The translations under genes were made by a program, and so were the position numbers. The notes under the pieces were generated by a model. It did not search any database. It saw only the letters and a program-made list of their open reading frames with translations, and was not told the DNA's origin. Of a stretch of 5,759 nucleotides of DNA, positions 1 to 5,710 are shown one piece after another. The DNA comes from Pseudomonadota bacterium (GTDB lineage: Bacteria; Desulfobacterota; Syntrophia; Syntrophales; UBA5619), in the NCBI GenBank assembly GCA_018896355.1, contig JAHIMW010000180.1, positions 1-5,759 of the forward strand, in the 5' to 3' direction. Each line of letters begins with the position of its first letter. The stretch's first letter is position 1.

Positions 1-177
1 GACCGTCTGCTCGATGGCGGCCCATTTCGCCCGTGCGACCGCCTCCGTCTTTGCGGAGGGGATGTCGCCGCCGACAATGGCAGCCTCGCCCTCCGTCTTC
101 ACGCATTTTTCTGCGCCGAGACCGGGCAGCGGAAGGAGCAGCAGAAGGGTCAGGGCGAACAGGGGTATTCCGTTCAT
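1..177 (-). CDS. Exported protein, FlgT-N/LPP20-like N-terminus (partial, 3' end outside window)
   Basis: Only the first 59 codons are present; the frame is open to the window edge. The start MNGIPLFALTLLLLLPLPG is a hydrophobic signal peptide without a basic n-region, with likely cleavage after Ala23 (LGA/EK). No lipobox cysteine sits at the cleavage site; the first Cys (26) comes later. The mature start has the pattern x-V-x-x-E-G-x-A-x-I-x-x-G-D-x-x-x-A-K-x-x-A-x-x-x-A-x-x-x-A-I-E-Q-x-V. This resembles the N-terminal domain of FlgT-type flagellar proteins and LPP20-like exported proteins. That match is from memory of the family pattern and is not certain. The chosen ATG (177) has only a distant GGGAG (190-194). 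An in-frame ATG at 201 would add eight residues, including acidic ones, before the signal peptide and has no better ribosome site. The gene has its own candidate promoter at 243-272, so it is probably a separate transcription unit. Confidence 0.7.
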   Translation of the reverse strand, partial: MNGIPLFALTLLLLLPLPGLGAEKCVKTEGEAAIVGGDIPSAKTEAVARAKWAAIEQTV

Positions 178-242
178 GACATTCTCGATCTCCCAGATCA
201 TGAATCGTCGGTGCGACTCTCTGTCACGTTGAATGCCTTTGC

Positions 243-272
243 TCTATACCTGAAAATGGACGGTTCTGTAAA
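243..272 (-). promoter_or_regulatory. Sigma70-type promoter for the exported protein gene
   Basis: Read on the minus strand, TTTACA (267-272) is followed after 18 bases by TATAGA (243-248). Each box differs from consensus at one position. The predicted start near 236 leaves a leader of about 58 bases before the ATG at 177. It lies in the gap after the preceding gene, where a new transcription unit would be expected. This is a sequence match only. Confidence 0.5.
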
Positions 273-291
273 GCGTTTCTGAAGCGACGGC

Positions 292-325
292 TGGCGGAAG
301 CGCCATATGGATCCGTATGCGGATC
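292..325 (-). other. Two adjacent small hairpins between the unknown gene and the exported protein gene
   Basis: One hairpin has a TGGCG/CGCCA stem (292-296 with 301-305) and a 4-base loop. The other has a GATCCG/CGGATC stem (310-315 with 320-325) and a 4-base loop. They lie 21 bases or more past the stop of the unknown gene and just upstream of the next promoter, a natural place for transcript 3' end formation. Neither is followed by a T-run on either strand, so they are not a standard Rho-independent terminator. The rest of the 178-345 gap shows only the promoter described separately. Confidence 0.3.
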
Positions 326-345
326 AACCGGAGCGGCTTTGGCGA

Positions 346-675
346 TTACACCGAAAAGAGGATCTGGGAGTAGGGGAATTGAAGGTTGAGCATTTCCCTG
401 ATTCTGGCCTGCTCCTCTGCGTCTTCGATGGCTTCTACCTCGCTCGCGGGCAGGCCGGTTTCGGTCAGACGGTGTTTCCAATCGACAACGTAGCCGGGAA
501 CGTTCACAAAACGGCACCCCTGGACGCCGCAGCAGGTGCTCTCGACGGCGGCGATCCCCACGACAATGAGGAGCTCACGGCTTTGGTGGATCATCCGCCT
601 TTCTTCAACGATGGTGTAGCGCCCGGCGATAAACCGGACCTCCGTTCCCGGTTCCTGATGCTGGTATTCCGGCAT
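346..675 (-). CDS. Conserved-looking hypothetical protein, 109 aa, with CCG-x3-C motif
   Basis: I do not recognise a named family. The start is set by a perfect AGGAGG (681-686) five bases before the ATG at 675. A GTG in the same frame at 717 would add 14 residues but lacks a comparable site. No signal peptide or convincing membrane helix is seen, so it is probably cytoplasmic. Visible parts are a strand-rich N-terminal region (TEVRFIAGRYTIVEERR, 11-27), a hydrophobic strand ELLIVVGIAAV (34-44), the cluster S-T-C-C-G-V-Q-G-C-R with Cys48, Cys49 and Cys54, the segment VPGYVVDWK (59-67), and an acidic C-terminal helix (SEVEAIEDAEEQARIREML, 78-96). The three cysteines could bind metal or form a disulfide, which is inference. 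The gene lies 129 bases after mnmE on the same strand with no clear terminator between, so it may be an operon tail. The strong ribosome site and ordered composition argue that it is real. Confidence 0.75.
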   Translation of the reverse strand: MPEYQHQEPGTEVRFIAGRYTIVEERRMIHQSRELLIVVGIAAVESTCCGVQGCRFVNVPGYVVDWKHRLTETGLPASEVEAIEDAEEQARIREMLNLQFPYSQILFSV

Positions 676-680
676 GGAAT

Positions 681-686
681 CCTCCT
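681..686 (-). promoter_or_regulatory. Strong ribosome binding site that fixes the start of the 109-aa gene
   Basis: AGGAGG on the minus strand ends five bases before the ATG at 675. It is the best ribosome binding site in the left third of the window. It favours the ATG over the upstream in-frame GTG at 717. Confidence 0.75.
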
Positions 687-735
687 GATTTAACGGGTGG
701 GAATATCCCATCGCCACAAACAGGATCGTGAAGCC

Positions 736-784
736 GGCGATCTTCCCGCATGCAAATATTGACGGCCGTTCATGGCGATCTTCC
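736..784. repeat. 11-bp direct repeat pair in the mnmE downstream gap
   Basis: GGCGATCTTCC (plus strand) occurs at 736-746 and again at 774-784, start to start 38 bases, inside the 129-base gap between mnmE and the 109-aa gene. No promoter of good quality and no T-run terminator is seen in this gap. The pair may be chance or the relic of a small duplication. Confidence 0.4.
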
Positions 785-804
785 GCCCCGGGGAAGCGGC
801 GATT

Positions 805-2187
805 CTACTTTCCGATGCAGAAGTTCGCGAAAATCCGGTCGAGGAGCTCTTCCGACGTCGTTTTGCCCGTGATTTCCCCCAGCGCATCGAGGGCATCGCG
901 AAGCTCCAACGCAACGAGCTCGGGCGGGCGGGTGACCAGCAGAGCCTCACAGGCGCGCGCGAGGCCGGCCGCCGTATTCTCAAGGGCGGTTTTCTGATGG
1001 AGATGCATAATCATGGCCTCCGGCGATTCCACTGCCGGCGTCGCGAGGACCAGGTCGCGAAGGGCTTTGGTCAGGCGGTCAAGCCCGTCGCCGTACTTGG
1101 CGGAGATCCGGATGGCCGGGGGGGTTCCCTCCGGGAGGAGCCCGATCAAAGATTTTTCATCGAGGCGCTGCGGCAGATCGGATTTATTGAGGACCGGGAG
1201 CATCGGTTTTGATATCATTTTTACAAGGAGTTCCCGATCGTCCGCCGTGAGGTCCGCGCTCCCGTCGAGGAGGACGAGAACGGCGTCGGCCCCCTTCAGG
1301 CGCTCCCAGACGAGATCGATCCCCTCCTTCTCTATTGTGTTCTCCGGGAGCCGAAGCCCGGCGGTATCGGTCAGGCGGACGGGGATCCCCCCGATGTCAA
1401 CACTCTCCTCGATGAAATCTCGCGTTGTCCCCGGGATGGGGGTGACGATCGCCCGTTTTTCGCCGAGGATGCGGTTCAGGAGGGAGGATTTGCCGACGTT
1501 CGGGCGGCCGGCGATGACGACGCCGATCCCCTCCCGATAGATCCGCCCCTGCCGGTGAGTCGCGGCAAGGGCGGTGATCCTGTCGATGAGTTTTCGGATA
1601 CGGGGAAGGGCTTCGTCGGTCGTCTCCTCGACGCCGTCATCCTCCGAAAAGTCAATGGCCGCTTCAACCCCGGCGAGGAGATCGATCATTTCACTGCGGA
1701 TCGACTCGACCTGTCCGGAGAGTTTTCCGCTCAGGCAATCGATGGCGGCGGCGAGTCCCGGCCGGGTCTTTGCGGTGATGATGTCGAGGACTGCCTCTGC
1801 CTGGGCAAGGTCGAGACGGTTGTTCAGGAAGGCGCGTTGCGTGAATTCCCCCCGTTCGGCCGGACGCGCCCCGGAAAGGAAAACCGCTTCGAGGACGGTC
1901 CGGAGGATCAGCGGCCCGCCGTGGCAGCTGATCTCCAGCGTGTCTTCGCCGGTGTAGGAATGGGGTCCCTGTAATAAGGCGACGAGAACCTCGTCGAGGA
2001 TGGCGCCTGTCGTCGGAGAGATGATCCTGCCGTGATAGAGGTGATGGGAGAGGAAATTTCCGGGAGGCAAGGGGCGGAAAAGCCGTTGGGCGATCCCTTC
2101 CGCAGCGGGTCCGCTGACGCGGATCAAACCGACCCCCCCGATCCCGGGTGGGGTGGCGATGGCTGCGATGGTGTCCCTGAAGGTCAT
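805..2187 (-). CDS. mnmE: tRNA modification GTPase MnmE (TrmE)
   Basis: MnmE works with MnmG to add the (carboxymethyl)aminomethyl group to U34 of certain tRNAs, using GTP and a folate one-carbon unit. The protein has 460 residues, normal for the family. The N-terminal folate-binding domain (about 1-120) begins DTIAAIATPPGIGGVGLIRV. Helical segments flank an inserted G domain (about 220-380). G-domain motifs are P-loop GRPNVGKS (227-234), GTTRD (253-257), DTAG (274-277), NKSD (334-337) and SAK (362-364). Glu286 aligns with the E. coli catalytic Glu282. The protein ends in CIGK (457-460), carrying the essential cysteine. All functional motifs are present, so the gene looks active. A GGAGG (2203-2207) lies 15 bases before the ATG, longer than usual, but no alternative start fits better. 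It sits 28 bases after jag and is probably co-transcribed. The partner gene mnmG is not next to it. Confidence 0.98.
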   Translation of the reverse strand: MTFRDTIAAIATPPGIGGVGLIRVSGPAAEGIAQRLFRPLPPGNFLSHHLYHGRIISPTTGAILDEVLVALLQGPHSYTGEDTLEISCHGGPLILRTVLEAVFLSGARPAERGEFTQRAFLNNRLDLAQAEAVLDIITAKTRPGLAAAIDCLSGKLSGQVESIRSEMIDLLAGVEAAIDFSEDDGVEETTDEALPRIRKLIDRITALAATHRQGRIYREGIGVVIAGRPNVGKSSLLNRILGEKRAIVTPIPGTTRDFIEESVDIGGIPVRLTDTAGLRLPENTIEKEGIDLVWERLKGADAVLVLLDGSADLTADDRELLVKMISKPMLPVLNKSDLPQRLDEKSLIGLLPEGTPPAIRISAKYGDGLDRLTKALRDLVLATPAVESPEAMIMHLHQKTALENTAAGLARACEALLVTRPPELVALELRDALDALGEITGKTTSEELLDRIFANFCIGK

Positions 2188-2215
2188 GGGATCAGGGCTT
2201 TCCCTCCGTTTTCCG

Positions 2216-3127
2216 TCAGGCCGCGGAAGTATCCGGTCCGCGACGGGCCGGAAGGATCACGATCTTCCGGTATTCACCCTCGCCGCGACTCTTCGTGGTC
2301 AGGGTCTCGTCGTCCTGCATGGCCATGTGGATGACGCGGCGGTCATGGGCGTTCATGTGGCCGACTGTTACCGGTTTCTTCGTTTTCTTGACCTTTTCGC
2401 CGAGCCTCATTGCCAGGGCGACGAGGGATTCTTCGCGCCGTTTGCGGTACTCCTCCGTGTCGATGACGATCATCTTGTGTCCGTTTGCGGAATGGTGGAC
2501 CGCCTTGTTGACGATGTACTGGATCGCGTCCAGGTTTTGCCCCCGCTTTCCGATCAGCAGGCCGCTCCCGTCCCCCCGGATGTTCAGAATAATCGCCTCC
2601 TCCGTCTCCTCCACGTCCACCGGGGAGGCGATCTGCATTCGTGTCAGGATGCCTTCGAGAAGCCGCCTGGCCTTTTCCATGGCCGGTTCACCGTCGCGAT
2701 CGGCCGCCGCCGGGTTCGGTGTTTCGGTTACCCTTTGTTCCACAGGTTCCGGCGCCTTCGTTATTGCCGCCGGACCGGTTGCGATGGGGTGAACAGACGG
2801 ACGCCCTTTCGGGACCGGAGCGGCAGATTTTGCCCCATTGTCCTCGGGGCGGATTCCGGTTCTGTTGCCTTCCGTCGCCGGTGCAGCAGACTTTTCCGTC
2901 CGGACCGGGGTCGGCGTCTCCACGCGGGAGAAGACGGCGTCGAGCGCCATGTCGATGGAGAGGAGTCCCGCACGGATTCGTGCCTTCTTTGCCCCCAGAC
3001 CCAGAAAGCCGGGGTTTCCCTCCGCGATGATCTCGATGTTTAGCTTCTCCCGGGGAACCTGAAACGCGCTGCACGCCTTTTCTATGGCCTCATCGATGGA
3101 TTTACCTTCGATTTCAATTTTTTCCAT
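2216..3127 (-). CDS. jag: RNA-binding protein Jag/KhpB (SpoIIIJ-associated, KH-R3H)
   Basis: Jag (KhpB, EloR) is a single-stranded RNA-binding protein typically encoded next to yidC. In Gram-positive bacteria it is linked to cell elongation and small RNA binding; its role in proteobacteria is less clear. The 303 residues show the standard order. A Jag-N domain (about 1-52) includes GKSIDEAIEKA and the signature NPGFLGLGAKKARI (38-51). A Pro/Ala-rich, low-complexity linker follows (about 70-148). A KH domain (about 150-225) has the loop GLLIGKRGQNLDAIQYIVN (189-207). A C-terminal R3H domain (about 228-292) has Arg263 and His267 in RRVIH, then TKSRGEGEYRKIVI. The KH GxxG loop (GKRG, 193-196) and the R3H pair are both intact. 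The start is an ATG 15 bases after yidC, with GAGGT (3138-3142) ten bases upstream and abutting the yidC stop, which suggests coupled translation. No membrane segment is seen, so it is cytoplasmic. Confidence 0.96.
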   Translation of the reverse strand: MEKIEIEGKSIDEAIEKACSAFQVPREKLNIEIIAEGNPGFLGLGAKKARIRAGLLSIDMALDAVFSRVETPTPVRTEKSAAPATEGNRTGIRPEDNGAKSAAPVPKGRPSVHPIATGPAAITKAPEPVEQRVTETPNPAAADRDGEPAMEKARRLLEGILTRMQIASPVDVEETEEAIILNIRGDGSGLLIGKRGQNLDAIQYIVNKAVHHSANGHKMIVIDTEEYRKRREESLVALAMRLGEKVKKTKKPVTVGHMNAHDRRVIHMAMQDDETLTTKSRGEGEYRKIVILPARRGPDTSAA

Positions 3128-3142
3128 TGTTCAATGCACCTC

Positions 3143-4849
3143 TTAAGACGGTTGTTTGTTGATGTACACCTGCTGGCCGATGCTGATGATGTTGTTGAAC
3201 AACCAGTAGATCACCAATCCCGACGGGAAGTTGAGGAACATGAAGGTAAAAATTATCGGCATGAAGAGCATAATCTTTGCCTGCATCGGATCCGCCCCCG
3301 TGGGGGTCATTTTCTGCTGGATGAACATCGTGCCGCCCATGATGATCGGCGTGATGTAATAGGGGTCCTTCGCTGAAAGATCCTGGATCCACCAAAAAAG
3401 AGGGGAATGACGCAGTTCGATTGCGTAAAGCAACGCCTTGTACAGGCCGAAGAAAACGGGGATCTGCACGACCATCGGCAGGCACCCGCCCAGCGGGTTC
3501 ACCTTGTGTGTCTTGTAGAGGGCCATCGATTCCTGGCTGAGCCGCGTCTTGTCGTCCTTGTATTTCTCGCGCAGGGCGGCCATCAGCGGCTGAAGTTTCT
3601 GCATCTCCTTCATCGACTTGTAGCTCTTGTTTCCGAGGGGCCAGAAAATCAGCTTGATCAGGATGGTCAGGATGATGATAGCGATTCCGTAGTTGCCGAC
3701 ATAGCCATAGAGGAACTTGAGCGTGATCAACAGCGGGATCGCCAGCCACTTGAGCCAGTCGCCGAAATCGATCGCGTTCTCCAGGCCGAGGTTCTGAGAC
3801 TTGAGGATACTGTAATCCTTCGGCCCCATATAGAGTGCGTAGCTGAAGACGCCGGGCTGATCTGGGGGGATCACGTTCTTCGGACCCTTGAGGCCGACGG
3901 CGATCAGGTTGTTCGCGTCCTTCGACATCCGGAAGGTTGTCAGGGACGGATTCTGCGGGATCATGGCGGCGATGAAATATTTGCTTTCGAAGCCGCCCCA
4001 GGAGACGTCGGGACCGAGGGTCTTGTCCGCTTCCATATTACTCACCTCGGGACGGTCCATGCTCTTCGCGATGTAGGAGACGGGGCCGTCGTGGCCGTAA
4101 CTGTCCGTCGGCGCATTGGGATCGACATACTGGTACCAGGTCAGGCCGCCGCTCTGGTTCAAGGGGGCGGCCCCGAGGTTGTGGACCCGAACTTCCAACT
4201 CGAAGCTGTACTTGTCCGGATGAAAGGTAAAGGTCTTGTCAATCCGGAGTTCCCCCGGATAGGACTGGGTGAAAGTCAGACGACGCGGCTTCATGCCCTT
4301 CGTCATGTCGAGCAGGCTGCCATCCGCCTCGTAGAACCCGCCATCCGGGATATTGACGGTCGAATCAGGGAAGGAGACGGAGAGGGGCCTTGGCATACCC
4401 TCCAAAACATGAACGAGCTCGATTGGCTTCGGTCCTCCTTCCGGTTTCGGTTTCCCCTGGCCGATCAGCCGCATGAAGATATCTACGAGATCCTCGCTGT
4501 TTGCCACCTCCGTCTTGTACCGTTTCAATTGAAAGGATTTAAGTGCGGCGCCCCGCGTGGTGAAAACCGCCCGGTAGAGGGGGTTTTCCACGATTACGTC
4601 GCGCTCGGAGCCGGTCACGGCCTCGGCGGCCGGAATCCGGCCCATTGCTCCCGTCTGAATGGCGGCCGGGGCCGACGCCTTTCCCGGATCGGCGGGCGGC
4701 GTCTGCTGTGGCGCCGTCCGCGAAGAGACGGAGGCCTCCTGCCGGGGCGGATCCAAAGCCGTTTTGACCGGCGGTTTGACGAAAAAGTTCTGATAAACCA
4801 TCAACACAACAACCGACAGGACAACGGCGAGAAGGGTTCTCTTGTCCAT
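3143..4849 (-). CDS. yidC: Membrane protein insertase YidC
   Basis: YidC inserts and folds inner-membrane proteins, alone or with SecYEG. The 568 residues have the Gram-negative layout. A first membrane helix (about 5-24) is followed by a Pro/Ala-rich tether (about 26-75) and a large periplasmic beta-rich domain (about 80-345, with GLTWYQYVDP at 235-244). The conserved C-terminal core follows, with helices near 368-404, 455-475, 493-511 and 526-552. Family signatures are KVNPLGGCLPMVVQIPVFFGLY (449-470) and MPIIFTFMFLNFPSGLVIYW (530-549). The helical hairpin between helices 2 and 3 (YKSMKEMQKLQPLMAALREKY) is present. The position of the groove arginine (E. coli Arg366) appears to be Lys399, so the positive charge is kept. 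There is no long basic C-terminal tail. GGAGG (4855-4859) lies five bases before the ATG at 4849. The out-of-frame ATG at 4853 is too close to it. yidD ends 27 bases upstream and jag starts 15 bases downstream. Confidence 0.98.
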   Translation of the reverse strand: MDKRTLLAVVLSVVVLMVYQNFFVKPPVKTALDPPRQEASVSSRTAPQQTPPADPGKASAPAAIQTGAMGRIPAAEAVTGSERDVIVENPLYRAVFTTRGAALKSFQLKRYKTEVANSEDLVDIFMRLIGQGKPKPEGGPKPIELVHVLEGMPRPLSVSFPDSTVNIPDGGFYEADGSLLDMTKGMKPRRLTFTQSYPGELRIDKTFTFHPDKYSFELEVRVHNLGAAPLNQSGGLTWYQYVDPNAPTDSYGHDGPVSYIAKSMDRPEVSNMEADKTLGPDVSWGGFESKYFIAAMIPQNPSLTTFRMSKDANNLIAVGLKGPKNVIPPDQPGVFSYALYMGPKDYSILKSQNLGLENAIDFGDWLKWLAIPLLITLKFLYGYVGNYGIAIIILTILIKLIFWPLGNKSYKSMKEMQKLQPLMAALREKYKDDKTRLSQESMALYKTHKVNPLGGCLPMVVQIPVFFGLYKALLYAIELRHSPLFWWIQDLSAKDPYYITPIIMGGTMFIQQKMTPTGADPMQAKIMLFMPIIFTFMFLNFPSGLVIYWLFNNIISIGQQVYINKQPS

Positions 4850-4876
4850 TCATACCTCCAATTTTACAAACTTATT

Positions 4877-5113
4877 TTATTTCACCGGGTCATACCCGCC
4901 GTGGTGCAGCGGGTGACAGCGGAGAAGCCGCATCAGCCCCGCAAACGTCCCCCTGAAGGGACCGTAGCGCCGGATGGCGATGATCGCGTATTCAGAGCAG
5001 GTGGGGTAAAAGCGGCAGCAGGGGCCTAAAAAGGTCGAGATGCAGACCTGGTAGGTGCGGATCAGCACCACAAAAAATTTCCCCAACATCTGTATGAAAA
5101 GGTTTTCAGACAT
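4877..5113 (-). CDS. yidD: Membrane protein insertion efficiency factor YidD
   Basis: YidD is a small, membrane-associated protein that aids YidC-dependent insertion. The 78 residues carry an amphipathic N-terminal helix (LGKFFVVLIRTYQ, 10-22), the family core GPCCRFYPTCSEYA (30-43), RRYGPFRG (48-55), RLLRCHP (62-68) and the closing GGYDPVK (72-78). Cysteines are at 24, 32, 33, 39 and 66. Length is close to the family norm. The ATG at 5113 overlaps the rnpA stop by 8 bases (ATGTCTGA) and has no good ribosome site of its own, so translation is probably coupled to rnpA. Met9 is a possible later start that would match the shorter N-termini of some homologues, but it too lacks a ribosome site. 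Confidence 0.96.
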   Translation of the reverse strand: MSENLFIQMLGKFFVVLIRTYQVCISTFLGPCCRFYPTCSEYAIIAIRRYGPFRGTFAGLMRLLRCHPLHHGGYDPVK

Positions 5114-5453
5114 CGGTTCTACGGATCAGGCGACTCTCCAGTTCCGTGCAAACATCTCTGTAGCTAAGCGGCAATATGCCTCTTTTAGCGATGATCACGA
5201 TGTCCTGCGAAGCTGGAAGCCTGGATTTGTTCAATCTGAAAAACTCACGCAAAAGGCGTTTGATCCTGTTTCTCTGTACGGCATTCCCGGCTTTCTTGCT
5301 GACCGTCATGCCCAGTCTTTTGATTCCCGACTGGTTCCGGCATGTGATAATGGTGAAACGCGCCGAGTGACTCCGTACCCCCTGCTCATAGATCCGTAAA
5401 TAATCCTGTCTTTTCCGAATACGATCATCTTTGCCAAAGGTTTGGGATTCCAT
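5106..5453 (-). CDS. rnpA: Ribonuclease P protein component RnpA
   Basis: RnpA is the protein subunit that helps the RNase P RNA bind pre-tRNA leaders and remove them. The 115 residues match the family length. The protein begins with the helix RIRKRQDYLRIYEQG (11-25), the usual leader-binding region. A central strand follows (RFTIITCRN, 32-40), then GMTVSKKAGNAVQRNRIKRL (48-67) with the RNR signature Arg61-Asn62-Arg63 and Arg66 and Arg69 on the same helix. The C-terminal strand is QDIVIIAK (83-90). The ATG at 5453 is the only standard start between here and the rpmH stop. The frame is the same as rpmH and is open for 19 codons after that stop, but contains no ATG, GTG or TTG. The likely ribosome site GGGG (5463-5466) lies nine bases upstream, inside a small hairpin. 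The gene overlaps yidD by 8 bases. Confidence 0.97.
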   Translation of the reverse strand: MESQTFGKDDRIRKRQDYLRIYEQGVRSHSARFTIITCRNQSGIKRLGMTVSKKAGNAVQRNRIKRLLREFFRLNKSRLPASQDIVIIAKRGILPLSYRDVCTELESRLIRRTDV

Positions 5454-5461
5454 ACCCTGCC

Positions 5462-5477
5462 GCCCCTTTCCCGGGGC
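5462..5477 (-). promoter_or_regulatory. Hairpin over the likely rnpA ribosome binding site
   Basis: In the transcript, GCCCC (5477-5473) can pair with GGGGC (5466-5462) around the 6-base loop GGGAAA. The 3' arm is the best candidate ribosome site for rnpA, nine bases from its ATG. Pairing would lower rnpA translation relative to rpmH. The stem is short but all G-C. The effect is inferred. Confidence 0.35.
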
Positions 5478-5498
5478 CTCACCGACCAGCCTTTGGCC

Positions 5499-5510
5499 CG
5501 CCCGCGGGCG
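5499..5510. other. GC-rich 12-bp palindrome directly after the rpmH stop
   Basis: CGCCCGCGGGCG is a perfect palindrome immediately following the rpmH TAA. As RNA it could form only a short stem with a 4-base loop. An alternative longer pairing GGGCC/GGCCC (5495-5499 with 5474-5478) is also possible. There is no T-run, so it is not a standard terminator. It may slow or pause transcription or protect the rpmH 3' end. Confidence 0.3.
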
Positions 5511-5648
5511 TTACACCGACAGTCTCTTCCTGCCCTTCGCCCGTCTTCGTCTGATAACGTCCCTGCCGCCTCTGGTGGCCATCCGAACGAGGAAACCATG
5601 GGTGCGCTTTCTTTTGGTGTTGCTGAACGCCGTTAATGTCTTTTTCAT
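5511..5648 (-). CDS. rpmH: 50S ribosomal protein L34
   Basis: L34 is a small basic protein buried in rRNA of the large subunit. The 45 residues match the family length of about 44-46. From residue 9 on, the match is strong: SNTKRKRTHGFLVRMATR, then GGRDVIRRRRAKGRKRLSV. The first part, MKKTLTAFS, departs from the nearly invariant MKRTYQPS and is one residue longer. The ATG at 5648 is the only possible start, because an in-frame TAA lies six codons upstream. The ribosome site is weak: only AGG near CAGGCG before the ATG. It is the first gene of the cluster, with its own candidate promoter upstream. rnpA begins 57 bases after its stop, in the same frame. Confidence 0.95.
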   Translation of the reverse strand: MKKTLTAFSNTKRKRTHGFLVRMATRGGRDVIRRRRAKGRKRLSV

Positions 5649-5679
5649 CGCCTGAGCCCCGGTTTAATTTAATGATTTT

Positions 5680-5710
5680 GCTATAAACCATAGCTGAAAT
5701 GGTTTGTCAA
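5680..5710 (-). promoter_or_regulatory. Candidate sigma70 promoter for the rpmH operon
   Basis: On the minus strand a perfect TTGACA (5705-5710) is followed after 19 bases by TATAGC (5680-5685), which keeps the TATA core. The predicted start near 5673 gives a leader of about 25 bases before rpmH. The region is AT-rich, unlike the genes. The spacing is two bases above ideal and the -10 box is imperfect, which could make it dependent on an activator or on promoter twist. Confidence 0.5.
5685..5705. promoter_or_regulatory. Inverted repeat in the rpmH promoter spacer (possible operator)
   Basis: AAACCAT (5685-5691) and ATGGTTT (5699-5705) form a perfect 7-bp dyad with a 7-base centre. It fills the space between the -35 and -10 boxes and touches both. 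A dimeric regulator bound here would contact or block polymerase. It does not match a DnaA box or another site I know. Confidence 0.4.

Noticed and set aside
14..232. A 72-codon plus-strand open frame at the left edge
   Set aside because: It runs opposite the signal-peptide gene and its promoter region, has low-complexity Ala/Ser/Arg content and no supporting ribosome site.
786..803. CTTCC/GGAAG hairpin just after the mnmE stop as an operon terminator
   Set aside because: It has only a five-base stem with no T-run after it on the minus strand.
690..983. A minus-strand open frame ending in the mnmE downstream gap, including a possible 27-codon version from the ATG at 773
   Set aside because: The long form overlaps mnmE in another frame. 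The short form has no recognisable content (many Arg and Ser) and only a weak GGAAG before it. Most likely chance.
2153..3043. A 296-codon plus-strand open frame opposite jag
   Set aside because: It is a shadow of jag, with no domain, a biased composition and no ribosome site that I would trust.
3407..5029. A 540-codon open frame on the plus strand opposite yidC and yidD
   Set aside because: It is antisense to two clear genes, is rich in His, Arg, Gln and Asp, and has no recognisable domain. Long antisense frames are common in GC-rich genes with strong codon bias.
5479..5691. A 70-codon minus-strand open frame across the rpmH region
   Set aside because: It is out of frame with the L34 gene, which is shorter and matches the family clearly. 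The 70-codon product has no recognisable content.
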